Shown: positions 19,467 to 27,749 of the stretch, one piece after another
Position numbering within the stretch: position 1 is the first letter of the stretch
Layout: each line of letters starts with the position of its first letter
Source of the DNA: Chara braunii
Taxonomy: Eukaryota > Streptophyta > Charophyceae > Charales > Characeae
Reading direction: 5' to 3'
Assembly: GCA_003427395.1 (NCBI GenBank)
Contig: BFEA01000061.1
Span: 206,770-234,518, forward strand
Length of the DNA: 27,749 nt
The notes under the pieces: generated by a model
What the model saw: only the letters and a program-made list of their open reading frames with translations
Told to the model about the DNA's origin: nothing
Database searches by the model: none
Program-made: the position numbers and the translations under genes

Positions 19467-19659
19467 GGACTGGTTTACCTATGGGTTGTTAGCCATTGTG
19501 CTTCTAAGATTGAGTGAGGGTGTACATTCTTTTAGACTTAGGAGTTTGTCATTTCTTTTGCTTTGTTTTTGTTTCCAGGTCCTTGGTACATACGTTGTCT
19601 GGCTGTATAGATGGGATTCACAACGTATAACTACCATTAAGGAGTTTTATTAATGATTT
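19467..19659 (+). other. 3' untranslated stretch
   Basis: T-rich, non-coding stretch of about 190 bp between the last reading frame and the purine-rich tract. Confidence 0.5.
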
Positions 19660-19678
19660 GAGGGTGAGAGTTCGGGGA
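19660..19678 (+). promoter_or_regulatory. Candidate polypurine tract
   Basis: GAGGGTGAGAGTTCGGGGA is mostly purine and directly precedes TGTGACACG, a common start for plant Gypsy LTRs. It would prime plus-strand synthesis. The TTC interruption weakens the call, and the matching start of the 5' LTR is not in the window. Confidence 0.6.
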
Positions 19679-21093
19679 TGTGACACGTGTATAGTAGCAG
19701 TGTAGCACTACTTTTTTCCGACTCCCTAGGGTCAGGACCGGTTTTGATTTTGAGTGCATTTTTTTTGGCAGGGTGATTACGCTTGTACCATATTGGGTGT
19801 GATTTTGCCCAGTCTGAGTGAGTTACGAGTTTGGACCATTACTTGTGTTCTGGATGAGATATCTCATCCTTGAGTATACATTGAGTTGAGGTTTTATCTG
19901 AAACTATCCCCTATATATGACGATCACAATCACTCTCACATGCGTGGTTTTATCTTGATGAATGAAAGTTTTTGTTTGGGAGATATACAGGAAACATCTC
20001 ATGTGTTTTGTGAATTGCAAACGTGTTTATGTGTGGATTGTCTACTCCTCGGTATACTCGTGCGGTTTGCCTATGGGCAGATGATAGGGCCGGGTATAAG
20101 AGGAGGAAGTGCAGTCTGTTTATGTAAAGGATGTGGGAATCCCAAGGGATTTATGGCTCTTTGAGACTCAAATGCTTACCATGCCAAATGTTTTATTGTC
20201 GAGTTGTGACGAGGACCTATAAGTTGGTTTCTCAAGTGTTGAGTGGTTTTATGGTTGACACGCCTTCAAGAGGGAAGGTAGTCTTTTATTTATTTGGAGA
20301 CTCATCTTCAGAAGAAAGATGTTTTAAAGAATGGTCGTGAGAGGGATGACTGGGAGACCAAATGAGTGAGACCTCCGTCGATTAAAAGGTGGTTAACAAA
20401 TTTAATGACATGAGAAGCTGATTGAAAGATAAAGTCTAACGAGAAGGACCAAGTCTTTGTTTGCCCATTAGTGAAATGGTGGAGGTCGCAAGAGTGATTT
20501 ATTTAGGAGATGTCATTGAGATGTGTGACTTTCTTGCTCTGATCAAGTTGGGAGGTCACGTCCTTGTGAATCTGGCGGTGATTCTGTTTTGTGAAAATGG
20601 AGAGGATGCCGTGCTCTTTCTGTTGTCCCACAGAGGGCTGGTAAATGCCTTTTATGTGTGACAGACCTTTGCGTAGTCCCGCAATAAGCCTGTATTGTTG
20701 TGACATACCGTCAAGCCACTTGTGCTAATCTTAGGGCATTTGCAGGAAAGACCAAGCTAACGGTAAAGTTTAGCATCAATAGGGCGTAACCCTTAATGTT
20801 GGTTGATGACCGGCGTAACCTAACAGCGGGCCCACGTCTCACCAAAGAAGTAAAGACTTAAAGAGTGTGACCGCCTAGAAGGGTTTTACTTCCCGCGGGA
20901 TGGCGGAGGGATAAGAGTCGAGTTTTATGGAATCCTGATTGAATGTTTATCAGGAGAAGTTTATCGTGGCTCAACCTGCGAGGGCACTGCCGCTAAAATA
21001 ACAACGCGGTGGGTCGTAGATCTGGCTCGATCACCCAGACTATGGTGGGCCAAGATGAAGACCTAGCCTTCCTGTGCTAGACTGTAGGAAGAG
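19679..21093 (+). other. LTR 5' portion without partner, no gene seen
   Basis: About 1.4 kb between the purine tract and the start of LTR homology. It holds only short reading frames (up to about 90 codons) with no recognisable motif. A second TGTGACA word occurs at 20656 without a purine tract. It is either U3 of the LTR lost from the 5' copy, or long internal 3' sequence. Confidence 0.5.
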
Positions 21094-21786
21094 CACTACG
21101 ATCGACGAAAGTCTCGTGGGAGAGGCAACTTTTTTGGAGTTGAATGAATACTTTTGTGTTTTGCGGGAGCTTCATTTCGGCCAGCTCGCCTACTCGTGAG
21201 GTTTGAGGAGGTTGCTAGCACGATGGCGGGGTCAAAATCAGATTCGAAACAACAGCTTCGGCAGTAGAGGTTAAGGGGCTGCGCACGAGAGGGGTGGGTT
21301 GGAGCGCTGTGTACTAGGCACCTTCCTAGCGGCAGATTCTTTCCCGCTCTGCATACGACCTGAGGGTGACCAACCGCGTGTAATCAGAGTGAGATTCGTC
21401 ATCACGTCCTCGGCAACGCGATAGGTTAGGACCACGGTGTTGAGGTGATCACGGTACTATACGTGATCGCCGTCGAAGTTTGCTTCCCGTAGTCATCATT
21501 GTTTCGGTTGTCAAGGCATGACACCGTCACGACGACTCCTTAGCCTTCGTACTGGTCGTTTCCCTCAGCACCAACGGATTCAGCTCATCCTAGGGGATGC
21601 ACCCGACTGAGTTCTGGGAGGGGGAGTTCACATCAACTTCCCTCGTATTATTTGGGGAGAGGCACATTTTGGTTCTGCTCATCTGGACATTCAGAGTTGC
21701 TAAGAGAGAAGGCGAGCCAGGGGGGGGCGGAGACTTACCTACTGACAGATAGCAGCGGTTGCTGTTGAATAAAGTAGCAGCTGGGG

Positions 21787-22018
21787 GGAGGATCACGGAG
21801 GATGCAACACTCATCACGTCGGGCGAGGTTGCAGCAGGCCAGTTGGAAGGACTAAGGATTTGTTTGTTAACAGGTATACCGCCTGTTCCACCAGCGTGTG
21901 TGCGTTAGGAGGCTAGTTGCAGAGTGCAGACTTAGCTATCGATCGATGCGCGATTTCGTTCTACCATACGACGCAGGGGACAAGCCACGGGGTCGGAAGA
22001 CTTACCCGTTGGGGTGGC
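21787..22018 (+). other. Segment present only in 3' LTR
   Basis: About 230 bp between GCAGCTGG and GTGTACCTAC, which are adjacent in the 5' LTR near 1890. There are no terminal inverted repeats or target duplication, so deletion from the 5' LTR through short homology is more likely than insertion here. Confidence 0.6.
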
Positions 22019-22952
22019 AGTGTACCTACTGACTGGTGCACTGCCCATCTGCCAACAAAAGGAGTGAGAGCAAGCTGGAAAGACTACAAGTCCTGCCTGC
22101 TAACTTGAGGGTTGCCCATCTTATCAGTCAGGGCGCTGGAGGTTAACTGCAGAGTAACAGGCTTACCTGTTGACGGGGATGCTGAGTTTACGTTACCAGC
22201 TAGACTGCCTTGTTTTATTACTGCGGAAGGGGAGGGAACTGTGTTGTGAGTACACAATTGACGACTTGAGTTGTGGTTAGATAAAGATCGAGCCACAAAG
22301 CACAGTAGAATGAGAGCGATTGTTAAACAGGAGGTATTGTTGTGATTTGGAGAGTCACCACGGAGTCTATAGTTGGTGGTTGACTTCAGTGTGACCAAGC
22401 CGCTATGTATTCTGGCTGCCATTGCGGGACCCTCAGTCGAATCAAGGCAACAAGGCCCTCTCCTGCGAGTTGAGTTTGTTTCCCTCTCGTATCTCGAGAG
22501 CCTGAAACCCTTTCTTCCATCCTTCTTACTCTAAGTTTAATCCTGGTTACGAGAGGAAGGCGGCAGGCGGGATTGCAACCTGTAGGACTGCAACAAGACT
22601 CTGTGGGGAGTCTGGCCACCGATTGTGGGAGCTCTGCCGAAACTCAGGAGGAGTTCTAGAGCCAGGGAACTGAGAAGTAACCATTGCTTTCCCTCTATAA
22701 ACCTGATTATAGCCCACATTTGTACTTCTTGCTATGGTTGACTGACTATATTGTCTGCATCCCTACTTTGACTTGTGTTTGATTTTCAGGACACAAACCG
22801 AACTTAATAAAGGATTGTTTGTGTAAAGCCAATTTCATTTTTTTTTGTTTGATTGAAAGGAGATTGTGGAAAGGGGGTTGCATCTGTGGGAAAGGTGGGA
22901 GGAAGGTTGTATTGCTTGTGCTTGATTGGGTCAACCAAAGGCTGGGAGAGTC

Positions 22953-23755
22953 TCCATAAGATTGGAGGGCCCAGTGCTATGTTTATTTTTGATTGTCTGA
23001 AAGACCAGGCAGGTTCCCATAAAATTGGGTGGTCTGGTTGCTTTGACTTGCAAGGGCTGCTTGTATTTGATTTTCAGGGATCAAGCATTTTTCCATAAGA
23101 TTGGATGGCTTGGTTGCCTTGTTTCTTTGGGTTTTCTTATGTCTTATTAAAAGCGACGCGGGAAAAATCCTACGTCTATTCGTATTCACGCGAAATTTCG
23201 AGAGTTTTCCCCGACGCGCCCAAGAACATTCACACACCCAAAAAGGACACGTCGAAGTTCCGCTTATCCCGGAATTCCCAACCCATAAGATTGGATGACC
23301 CTGACTCTCCCTTGTTTTATTCTGAGGGGGAAATTCAGGCAAAGGACTGGACAGGTTCCCATAAGATTGGGTGGTCTGATCTGGAGCCACGCACATGCTA
23401 GAACCAAAGGGATAAACTTGTTTATATTCGTATATTATTTTATTTATGAACAGGTTAGTCAGACGTTTTCCCATAAGATTGATGGTCTGACTATAGCTTA
23501 TCACCAACTGAAGAGAGTACAAATTAAGAATAAATTTGAGGTAAGAAGGGATAGGTTGAACCTTGATCTAAGATGATCGGTTCAGTCATATGTTACCTTA
23601 AAAGAGTAAGTGCAGACAATTATATATAACTTGGGTACTCAAACAGGGCGACCAGGCTGGATAACCTAGTCATATGCCCAAAGAAAAGAAAGTTGTAGTG
23701 CCCTGTGTTTGTGTATATTCAATGGCTGAGCTAGACAGGTTCCCATAAGATTAGG
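22953..23755 (+). repeat. Seven-copy CCATAAGATTGG motif array inside 3' LTR
   Basis: Copies lie near 22953, 23017, 23093, 23283, 23359, 23471 and 23743, matching the order in the 5' LTR. The third-to-fourth interval is lengthened by foreign sequence at 23146-23284. Confidence 0.8.
23146..23284 (+). other. Replaced segment in 3' LTR
   Basis: About 135 bp rich in CG-containing words (GCGACGCGGG, CCCCGACGCGCCC) stands where the 5' LTR has about 35 unrelated bases (3012-3046). Base composition is unlike the AT-rich LTR around it. Short GC-rich ends are weakly inverted (ACGCGGGAAAA versus TTTTCCCCGACGCG), so it could be a small insertion. Origin not recognised. Confidence 0.5.
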
Positions 23756-24058
23756 TGGTCTAACTTTATGCCTTATGGAAGTTGGGTATAAGGGATAAAT
23801 CATCGAAAGACTACGAACTATTGTTTGATCAAATTAACTTTGGGCTGGTGAGAGTACTTATCATTGTCGTTGGCTTTGCATGTGGCTGTGCGATATCACT
23901 ACTTAGTTTTGAGTTTCATTTTGATAAGTAGTCACTTTAGTTGCTCGCCACGTGCTAGAGCTATAAGAGTTAGTTTCAATTCCTGCATTTTCAAAGCTAA
24001 ATTTATTTCACTTAGGTCAAATTTTGCATTTTCTGGGATCATTTATATTACTTGGTCT

Positions 24059-24625
24059 TGTATAAATCTTTGTAAGTCATTTTCTCTACGCGAAGTGATG
24101 CCGGAATTTCTACAAAATCAAGGAGTTAATCAAATTTTGTATTTTCAAAGTTCAGCTTATCTAAAATTTATGTATAGCTTAGTAAAAATCTGGGAAGTCT
24201 CCTTTTCTAAAAGGAGTGCTGCCCAAATTTGTACTAATTAAAGGAGTTCAATAAAATTGGACCTTGGAAAGTCGAAGTTATTTTTTATTCTGAACTTAGC
24301 TTTGTATAAATCTTGGGATAACACTTTTCTAAAGGGAGTGCTGCCAACATTTCTACAAATCTAAGGAGTTAGTTAAATTCTGTCTTAGTTGAACTGAAGT
24401 TCTTGCATGAGTTCGTACCTGACTTAGTATAAATCTGGGAAGTCTCCTTTTCTAAAGGGAGCGCTGCCCAAATTTTTACTAATTCAGGGAGTTGGACAAA
24501 ATTTGACTCTTCAGAATCATATAATATTTCAGTTTCTATATTCGAGCTAATATAAATTTTGAAAAGACACTTTTCCTACGGGAAGTGCTGTCGAAATTTT
24601 CTTCGTTTAGAGGAGTTAGATTATA
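24059..24625 (+). repeat. 120-bp degenerate tandem repeats with TATA-like boxes (3' LTR)
   Basis: Five units about 120-123 bp apart (near 24085, 24203, 24326, 24448 and 24570). TATAAAT-like boxes lie at the head of most units (about 24059, 24302, 24426 and 24548). Uninterrupted here, unlike in the 5' LTR. Confidence 0.78.
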
Positions 24626-25373
24626 TTTTGATAGGAGGCGATTCTAGCAACCCACCCTGAATGGGGGAGATTATGTAAAAAATCTACCTTTTCTTTGGAC
24701 ACTGGCTTAGGGGTAGACTTAGATTTACTTAGCAGACAGTATTGAGTAAGAATGTGCTATGGAGATTTATTCCTCATACACTGATGATTTAGCTTGGGCA
24801 TTGACCTGTCTTATGGTACAGGTCCTTTTGATCGTTCTGATTCAAGATTTGAAGTAGTTTCAACTTGATCCTACAAGGATCATCTTCTGTTATCACTAAT
24901 AACAGGTCGGTTGTCGATTCGTCGGTCTACGACTCAACTCCAATCCATTCCCATTACCCAACCTAAAAGGCTTTAGCCGCTTTCACCCGGACTTTTATTG
25001 AATTGCCATTTGACGAAGGTGCTGAATATTTATTTTTGGAAGGTCGGACAAAGGTTGGGGTTTGCATGGCTTAAGCAAGGGGTATGAGTATAGAGATTGG
25101 TTGAAGTTGACCCCGTGTAGTGTGTGGACTTTTGGTTGATTCTTTGATGTGATTGGAGGTAAGTTTAAGGTTCGGACTTTGGATTTGACTGTCTGCGATC
25201 ACATACATATAAATGGCTGAGAGGAGTCCTGCTGAGATTATGAGAAGTGATCATCACATATTTATTCCCCAATATATATATATATCGTCATGTATATATA
25301 TATCGTCACAAACAGAACTGCCCGATAAACCGTAGGTAGAGAGAGAGAAGAGGACAACAAACGAGGGGCTGTG

Positions 25374-25434
25374 ACAAACTGTTTCGTCGGAGTTTCACCG
25401 ACTCATCAGGAGGATGAACCCTCAACAGTCTGCA
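25374..25434 (-). ncRNA. Type III hammerhead ribozyme (best-preserved copy)
   Basis: On the minus strand: stem III 5' strand (about 25434-25426), cleavage triplet GUU with predicted cut after the base at 25424, and stem I GAGG/CCUC around a GUUCAU loop (25423-25410). Then CUGAUGA (25409-25403), stem II GUCGG/CCGAC around a UGAAACU loop (25402-25386), GAAA (25385-25382) and the stem III 3' strand (25381-25374). Every invariant core base is present. Loops I and II could pair partly (GUUCA with UGAAAC), as tertiary contacts in natural hammerheads do. The distal half is duplicated at 25483-25554 after an N, probably an assembly effect. Confidence 0.93.
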
Positions 25435-25554
25435 GAATCCCCTCACTGATTACACTGTAAATGATAATCTACCTTAACCAANGAGGATGAACCCTCAACA
25501 GTCTGCAGAATCCCCTCACTGATTACACTGTAAATGATAATCTACCTTAACCAA
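25410..25554. repeat. Exact 72-bp duplication around a single N
   Basis: 25410-25481 and 25483-25554 are identical and separated by one N at 25482. This is the usual mark of two overlapping contig ends joined without merging. The real sequence probably has one copy. Confidence 0.85.
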
Positions 25555-26765
25555 AATCAAAGTAGACTATCACTCACCTACACCAGATGGAAAACTCTAC
25601 AGATGAAAAACTCTACACCCCATCACAAGCCAACAAAACATCCACGAAATAAAGAAAGGTCTGTCACAGCCAAAAAATATACTCCAGATATATATATATA
25701 TATATCGTCACAAACAGAACTGTCCGTAACTATCTATGTTTGGGTGTTTGCGTGGCCTGAAGAGCCCACGCTTAAGGGTTTAATTAGGATTGAGATTGAA
25801 ACAGGAAAGGAGATTCCCTTCCTTTACCGTTTTGCTTCTTAAAATTTCTTAGTCGAACGTTGGTCCTGGGCCCGAATTCAAGGTCCTTGTCGAGGATATC
25901 CTAGGTCCTAGACTCCGCGTGGAAGGGATCACCCCCCGCGCAGAGCCCATTTGCCCTGCCCACTGGGACACTCAGCCTAAGGGCCGAAGGGCCACGGGGC
26001 CCGAACGACTGTTCCTTCCTTAAACCGTGTAATATTGTGAAGGGGTCGACACTCACGATACTTCGAGATTGAGACTTGGGTGTCATAAGCGGTCCTTGGA
26101 TCCACGAGGGACCGCTTGACTATGGGCACTACCGCCATCATTGCGACTGTTCGCGCATTCATGCATTACTAATCGATATGAGAAAGCCCTGCGTCCACGT
26201 GGTTTTATACTAAGTATCGCGCGTGTCGCCTATCTGATTTTCCGCGTCGGAAGGTTATGGGATGGTTACAAACGGGACTAGGAGTGTTGTTGTGTTGTTT
26301 GTTTTGTGTCGTTCCGTGTGTGTGAGTGATGTGGTGTAACGCGTGGTATGTGGGGTGCGTCCGAGTCGACTGACGACGAGTCGCGCTTGGGACTTCAGCC
26401 CCCCCAGTGCGCCGGTTCGCGTGCTGGTCCGACGTAGGCGTAAAACCGCGCGTGCCCCCTATGCTGCAGCGAACGAGAAACGCCCTTGGCTGGTCCACCT
26501 CTGGGATTGCAACTGATTAGCTTTTGTACTGTGGACTGGTAGCTCGGCGGGGATACGCCCACCGAAGGGAGGTGACAGCTCCCGTAGGTGGAGGTAAGTC
26601 GTGCCTCGCGTTGGCCCTATCCTGTCGTAGGGGCGGTATGGCTGGCGCACTCAGCCGGAGCGGCTTGTGAAAGCTCCATGTGTATAGCGAGGAGGTAGAC
26701 GAACTCCTGCGTGACGTGGCCAGGAGGGTCCCGCCCTGTGCGGCGTGGGACCGATCGGCTCGACA

Positions 26766-26869
26766 CCGTCTTCACCAGAATAGAACGCCCGGTAAGTTTT
26801 CCGCATCTAGACAGCAAGTTCCATCAAATACAGCTATAATGACCGCGCGTTCTATTCAGGTGAAAACGG
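26766..26869. repeat. Fold-back element abutting the 3' LTR end
   Basis: 23-bp inverted arms (26766-26788 and 26847-26869) differ at two positions and enclose about 58 bp. The left arm begins at the first base after the LTR terminal CA. MITE-like. No target duplication is visible outside it. Confidence 0.75.
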
Positions 26870-26889
26870 TAACCAGGGTTAAAACACCG

Positions 26890-27034
26890 TTAGCCTTCTT
26901 TCGAAAGGTTGAAGGCTTAATAGTAAATTTCCTTAGCAGGTCGAGGGAGCTTAGCGATAAACCAGTTCTAACCACCTTTAGCCTTCTTCCCAAAGATTGA
27001 AGGCTAAATAGTAAATAGTAAATTCCTATAGCAG
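26890..27034 (+). repeat. Two 88-bp-spaced repeats with internal hairpins
   Basis: TTAGCCTTCTT...GAAGGCT...AATAGTAAAT occurs at 26890-26928 and 26978-27016, each followed by TTCCTnnAGCAG-like sequence. AGCCTTC and GAAGGCT form a 7-bp stem within each copy. Confidence 0.75.
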
Positions 27035-27389
27035 ATTCTGCCCTCCAACCACCAGTACGGGGGACCCATCCTTCATCCTCTACGGGCCTCTGCATTGCGT
27101 GCAGGTTGGCCAGTACAACATGATAAGACTGGCACGTACATAGAGGCACCTTTCTCAAGTACCGGTGGCTCAAGCGGGTTAAACCACCAGTACCTCGCCT
27201 TGCTATTTTTCTCCGACGCGACCGTTAACGTGCCGCGTTGAACGAGGGTCGAGCATTGAACGACCGGTACTGAAAAGAAAAAAAAAAGTCGAGAAAAAAA
27301 AAAAGACGAACCAAAAAAAAGTAGGAAGTGCAAAAAAAAAGAAGAGGACAAAAACGAACGGGAAAAACGGGCGCAGCAGGGAGGGTAGG

Positions 27390-27390
<1 letters not shown>
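27035..27390. other. Right flank, no gene seen
   Basis: Non-coding sequence with a repeated AACCACCAGTAC word (27050 and 27182), then A-rich runs (27270-27345). No domain or RNA gene recognised. Confidence 0.5.
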
Positions 27391-27461
<71 letters not shown>

Positions 27462-27477
27462 GAGAGAGAGAGAAAGG
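27391..27477. repeat. (GA)n microsatellite, slightly interrupted
   Basis: GA run with a few A and G interruptions. Arg-Glu repeat reading frames across it are artefacts of the dinucleotide. Confidence 0.95.
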
Positions 27478-27483
27478 GCCGAC

Positions 27484-27498
27484 ACTCCCCGCAACGCG

Positions 27499-27539
<41 letters not shown>

Positions 27540-27653
27540 CCTCACCTCGACACCACCGCGTAGCTCATATGTGCAAAACGGGAACGAATCTTCCCGCGTT
27601 TGCGGGAAGATTCATTCCCGTTTTGCACACATGAACTGCACGGTGCCGGGGAG

Positions 27654-27732
<79 letters not shown>

Positions 27733-27749
27733 GGCGCGTTGCGGGGAGT
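27484..27749. repeat. Inverted-repeat unit with microsatellite arms at window end
   Basis: ACTCCCCGCAACGCGCC (27484-27500) is perfectly inverted at 27733-27749, the last bases of the window. Inside it are (CT)n at 27501-27537, a hairpin, (GT)n at about 27655-27700 and (GA)n at 27701-27731. It may be a fold-back element or continue past the window. Confidence 0.7.
27570..27629. repeat. 28-bp-arm hairpin
   Basis: Arms 27570-27597 and 27602-27629 pair with one mismatch around a GTTT loop. It lies at the centre of the larger inverted repeat. Too symmetrical and short-looped for a usual gene; not a recognised terminator or miRNA precursor. Confidence 0.88.

Larger units (their letters stand above)
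25034..25728 (-). mobile_element. Insertion in 3' LTR carrying hammerhead repeat (retrozyme-like)
   Basis: Sequence absent from the 5' LTR, where TATTTAT is followed within a few bases by TATCTAT (about 6338-6352). It has about 235 bp of unrecognised sequence, (AT)n, a hammerhead repeat (25293-25588), a short AAACTCTAC-containing duplicated stretch, then (TA)n and the beginning of the repeat again (CGTCACAAACAGAACTG at 25304-25320 and 25706-25722). The head-to-tail recurrence suggests a unit reverse-transcribed from a circular or multimeric RNA, as proposed for retrozymes. I see no protein, no clear primer-binding site and no clean target duplication, so the class is inferred. Confidence 0.65.
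19679..26765 (+). repeat. 3' LTR (certain from 21094; probable start 19679)
   Basis: 21094-26765 is the direct repeat of 1199-7390 and ends in the equivalent CA (26764-26765). The proposed start, TG at 19679, follows a purine-rich tract, giving a 7.1-kb LTR. This is an inference because 19679-21093 has no partner upstream. Compared with the 5' LTR it lacks the U6 and hAT-like insertions (empty sites near 24450 and 24541). It carries its own 690-bp insertion (25034-25728), an extra 21787-22018 segment and a replaced segment at 23146-23284. I find no target-site duplication; CCGTC follows the end at 26766-26770. Confidence 0.85.

Noticed and set aside
20656-20662. Alternative LTR start TGTGACA
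   Set aside because: No purine-rich tract precedes it; 19679 is better placed.
25034-25292. Coding gene or known repeat in the first part of the 3' LTR insertion
   Set aside because: No reading frame of note and no recognisable similarity; left as unassigned insertion sequence.
26766-26770. CCGTC as target-site duplication of the retrotransposon
   Set aside because: The left partner would lie outside the window or is lost, and the bases belong to the fold-back arm.
27225-27545. Frame rich in Arg-Glu and Ser-Leu repeats
   Set aside because: Translation of GA and CT microsatellites.

Overview
This window comes from a eukaryotic nuclear genome and is almost entirely one decayed giant LTR retrotransposon of the Ty3/Gypsy order, carrying several nested insertions. 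A green-lineage (streptophyte) host is suggested by a primer-binding site matching tRNA-Asp, by a plant-type U6 snRNA copy, and by the style of the gag and pol proteins. The proteins remind me of those in the charophyte Chara, but that is recollection, not proof. I see no intact host gene. Eighteen N positions and a contig-overlap signature point to a draft assembly.

Layout. 1-57 is a GA microsatellite and 58-1198 is unrecognised flank. 1199-7390 is the 5' LTR, ending in CA and cut off at its 5' side. It carries two arrays of degenerate repeats, a U6 snRNA retropseudogene (4235-4357) and a 1.38 kb hAT-like DNA transposon (4446-5822). That transposon holds a second, related element and two hammerhead-ribozyme repeats. 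7393-7411 is the primer-binding site. 7784-9116 is the first part of gag (+). 9117-12090 is an inverted copy of gag-protease. 12091-13247 resumes the + strand with the gag C-terminal part and protease. Reverse transcriptase-RNase H (about 13560-15227) and integrase with a GPY/F module (about 15150-16770) follow. 16962-19466 is an extra, broken 3' reading frame with a capsid-like region and its own CCHC zinc knuckle. A purine-rich tract (19660-19678) precedes the 3' LTR, which is certain from 21094 to 26765 and may start at 19679. The 3' LTR has an independent insertion (25034-25728) with a complete hammerhead ribozyme. 26766-27749 is flank made of fold-back repeats and microsatellites.

How it fits together. 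The element once had the order LTR - PBS(Asp) - gag - PR - RT - RH - IN - second gag-like ORF - PPT - LTR. No protein is intact. Stops and frameshifts occur throughout, protease has lost its catalytic Asp, and the first gag knuckle has lost a Cys. The LTRs differ at roughly 18 of 208 positions in one slice I compared by eye, mostly by transitions, so the insertion is old. The inverted gag-PR copy is nearly identical to its partner and shares its stop codons. It is therefore either a much younger rearrangement or an assembly artefact.

The most interesting parts are the hammerhead ribozymes on the minus strand, the second gag-like ORF downstream of integrase, the giant LTRs with phased TATA-like repeats, and the A-tailed U6 copy.
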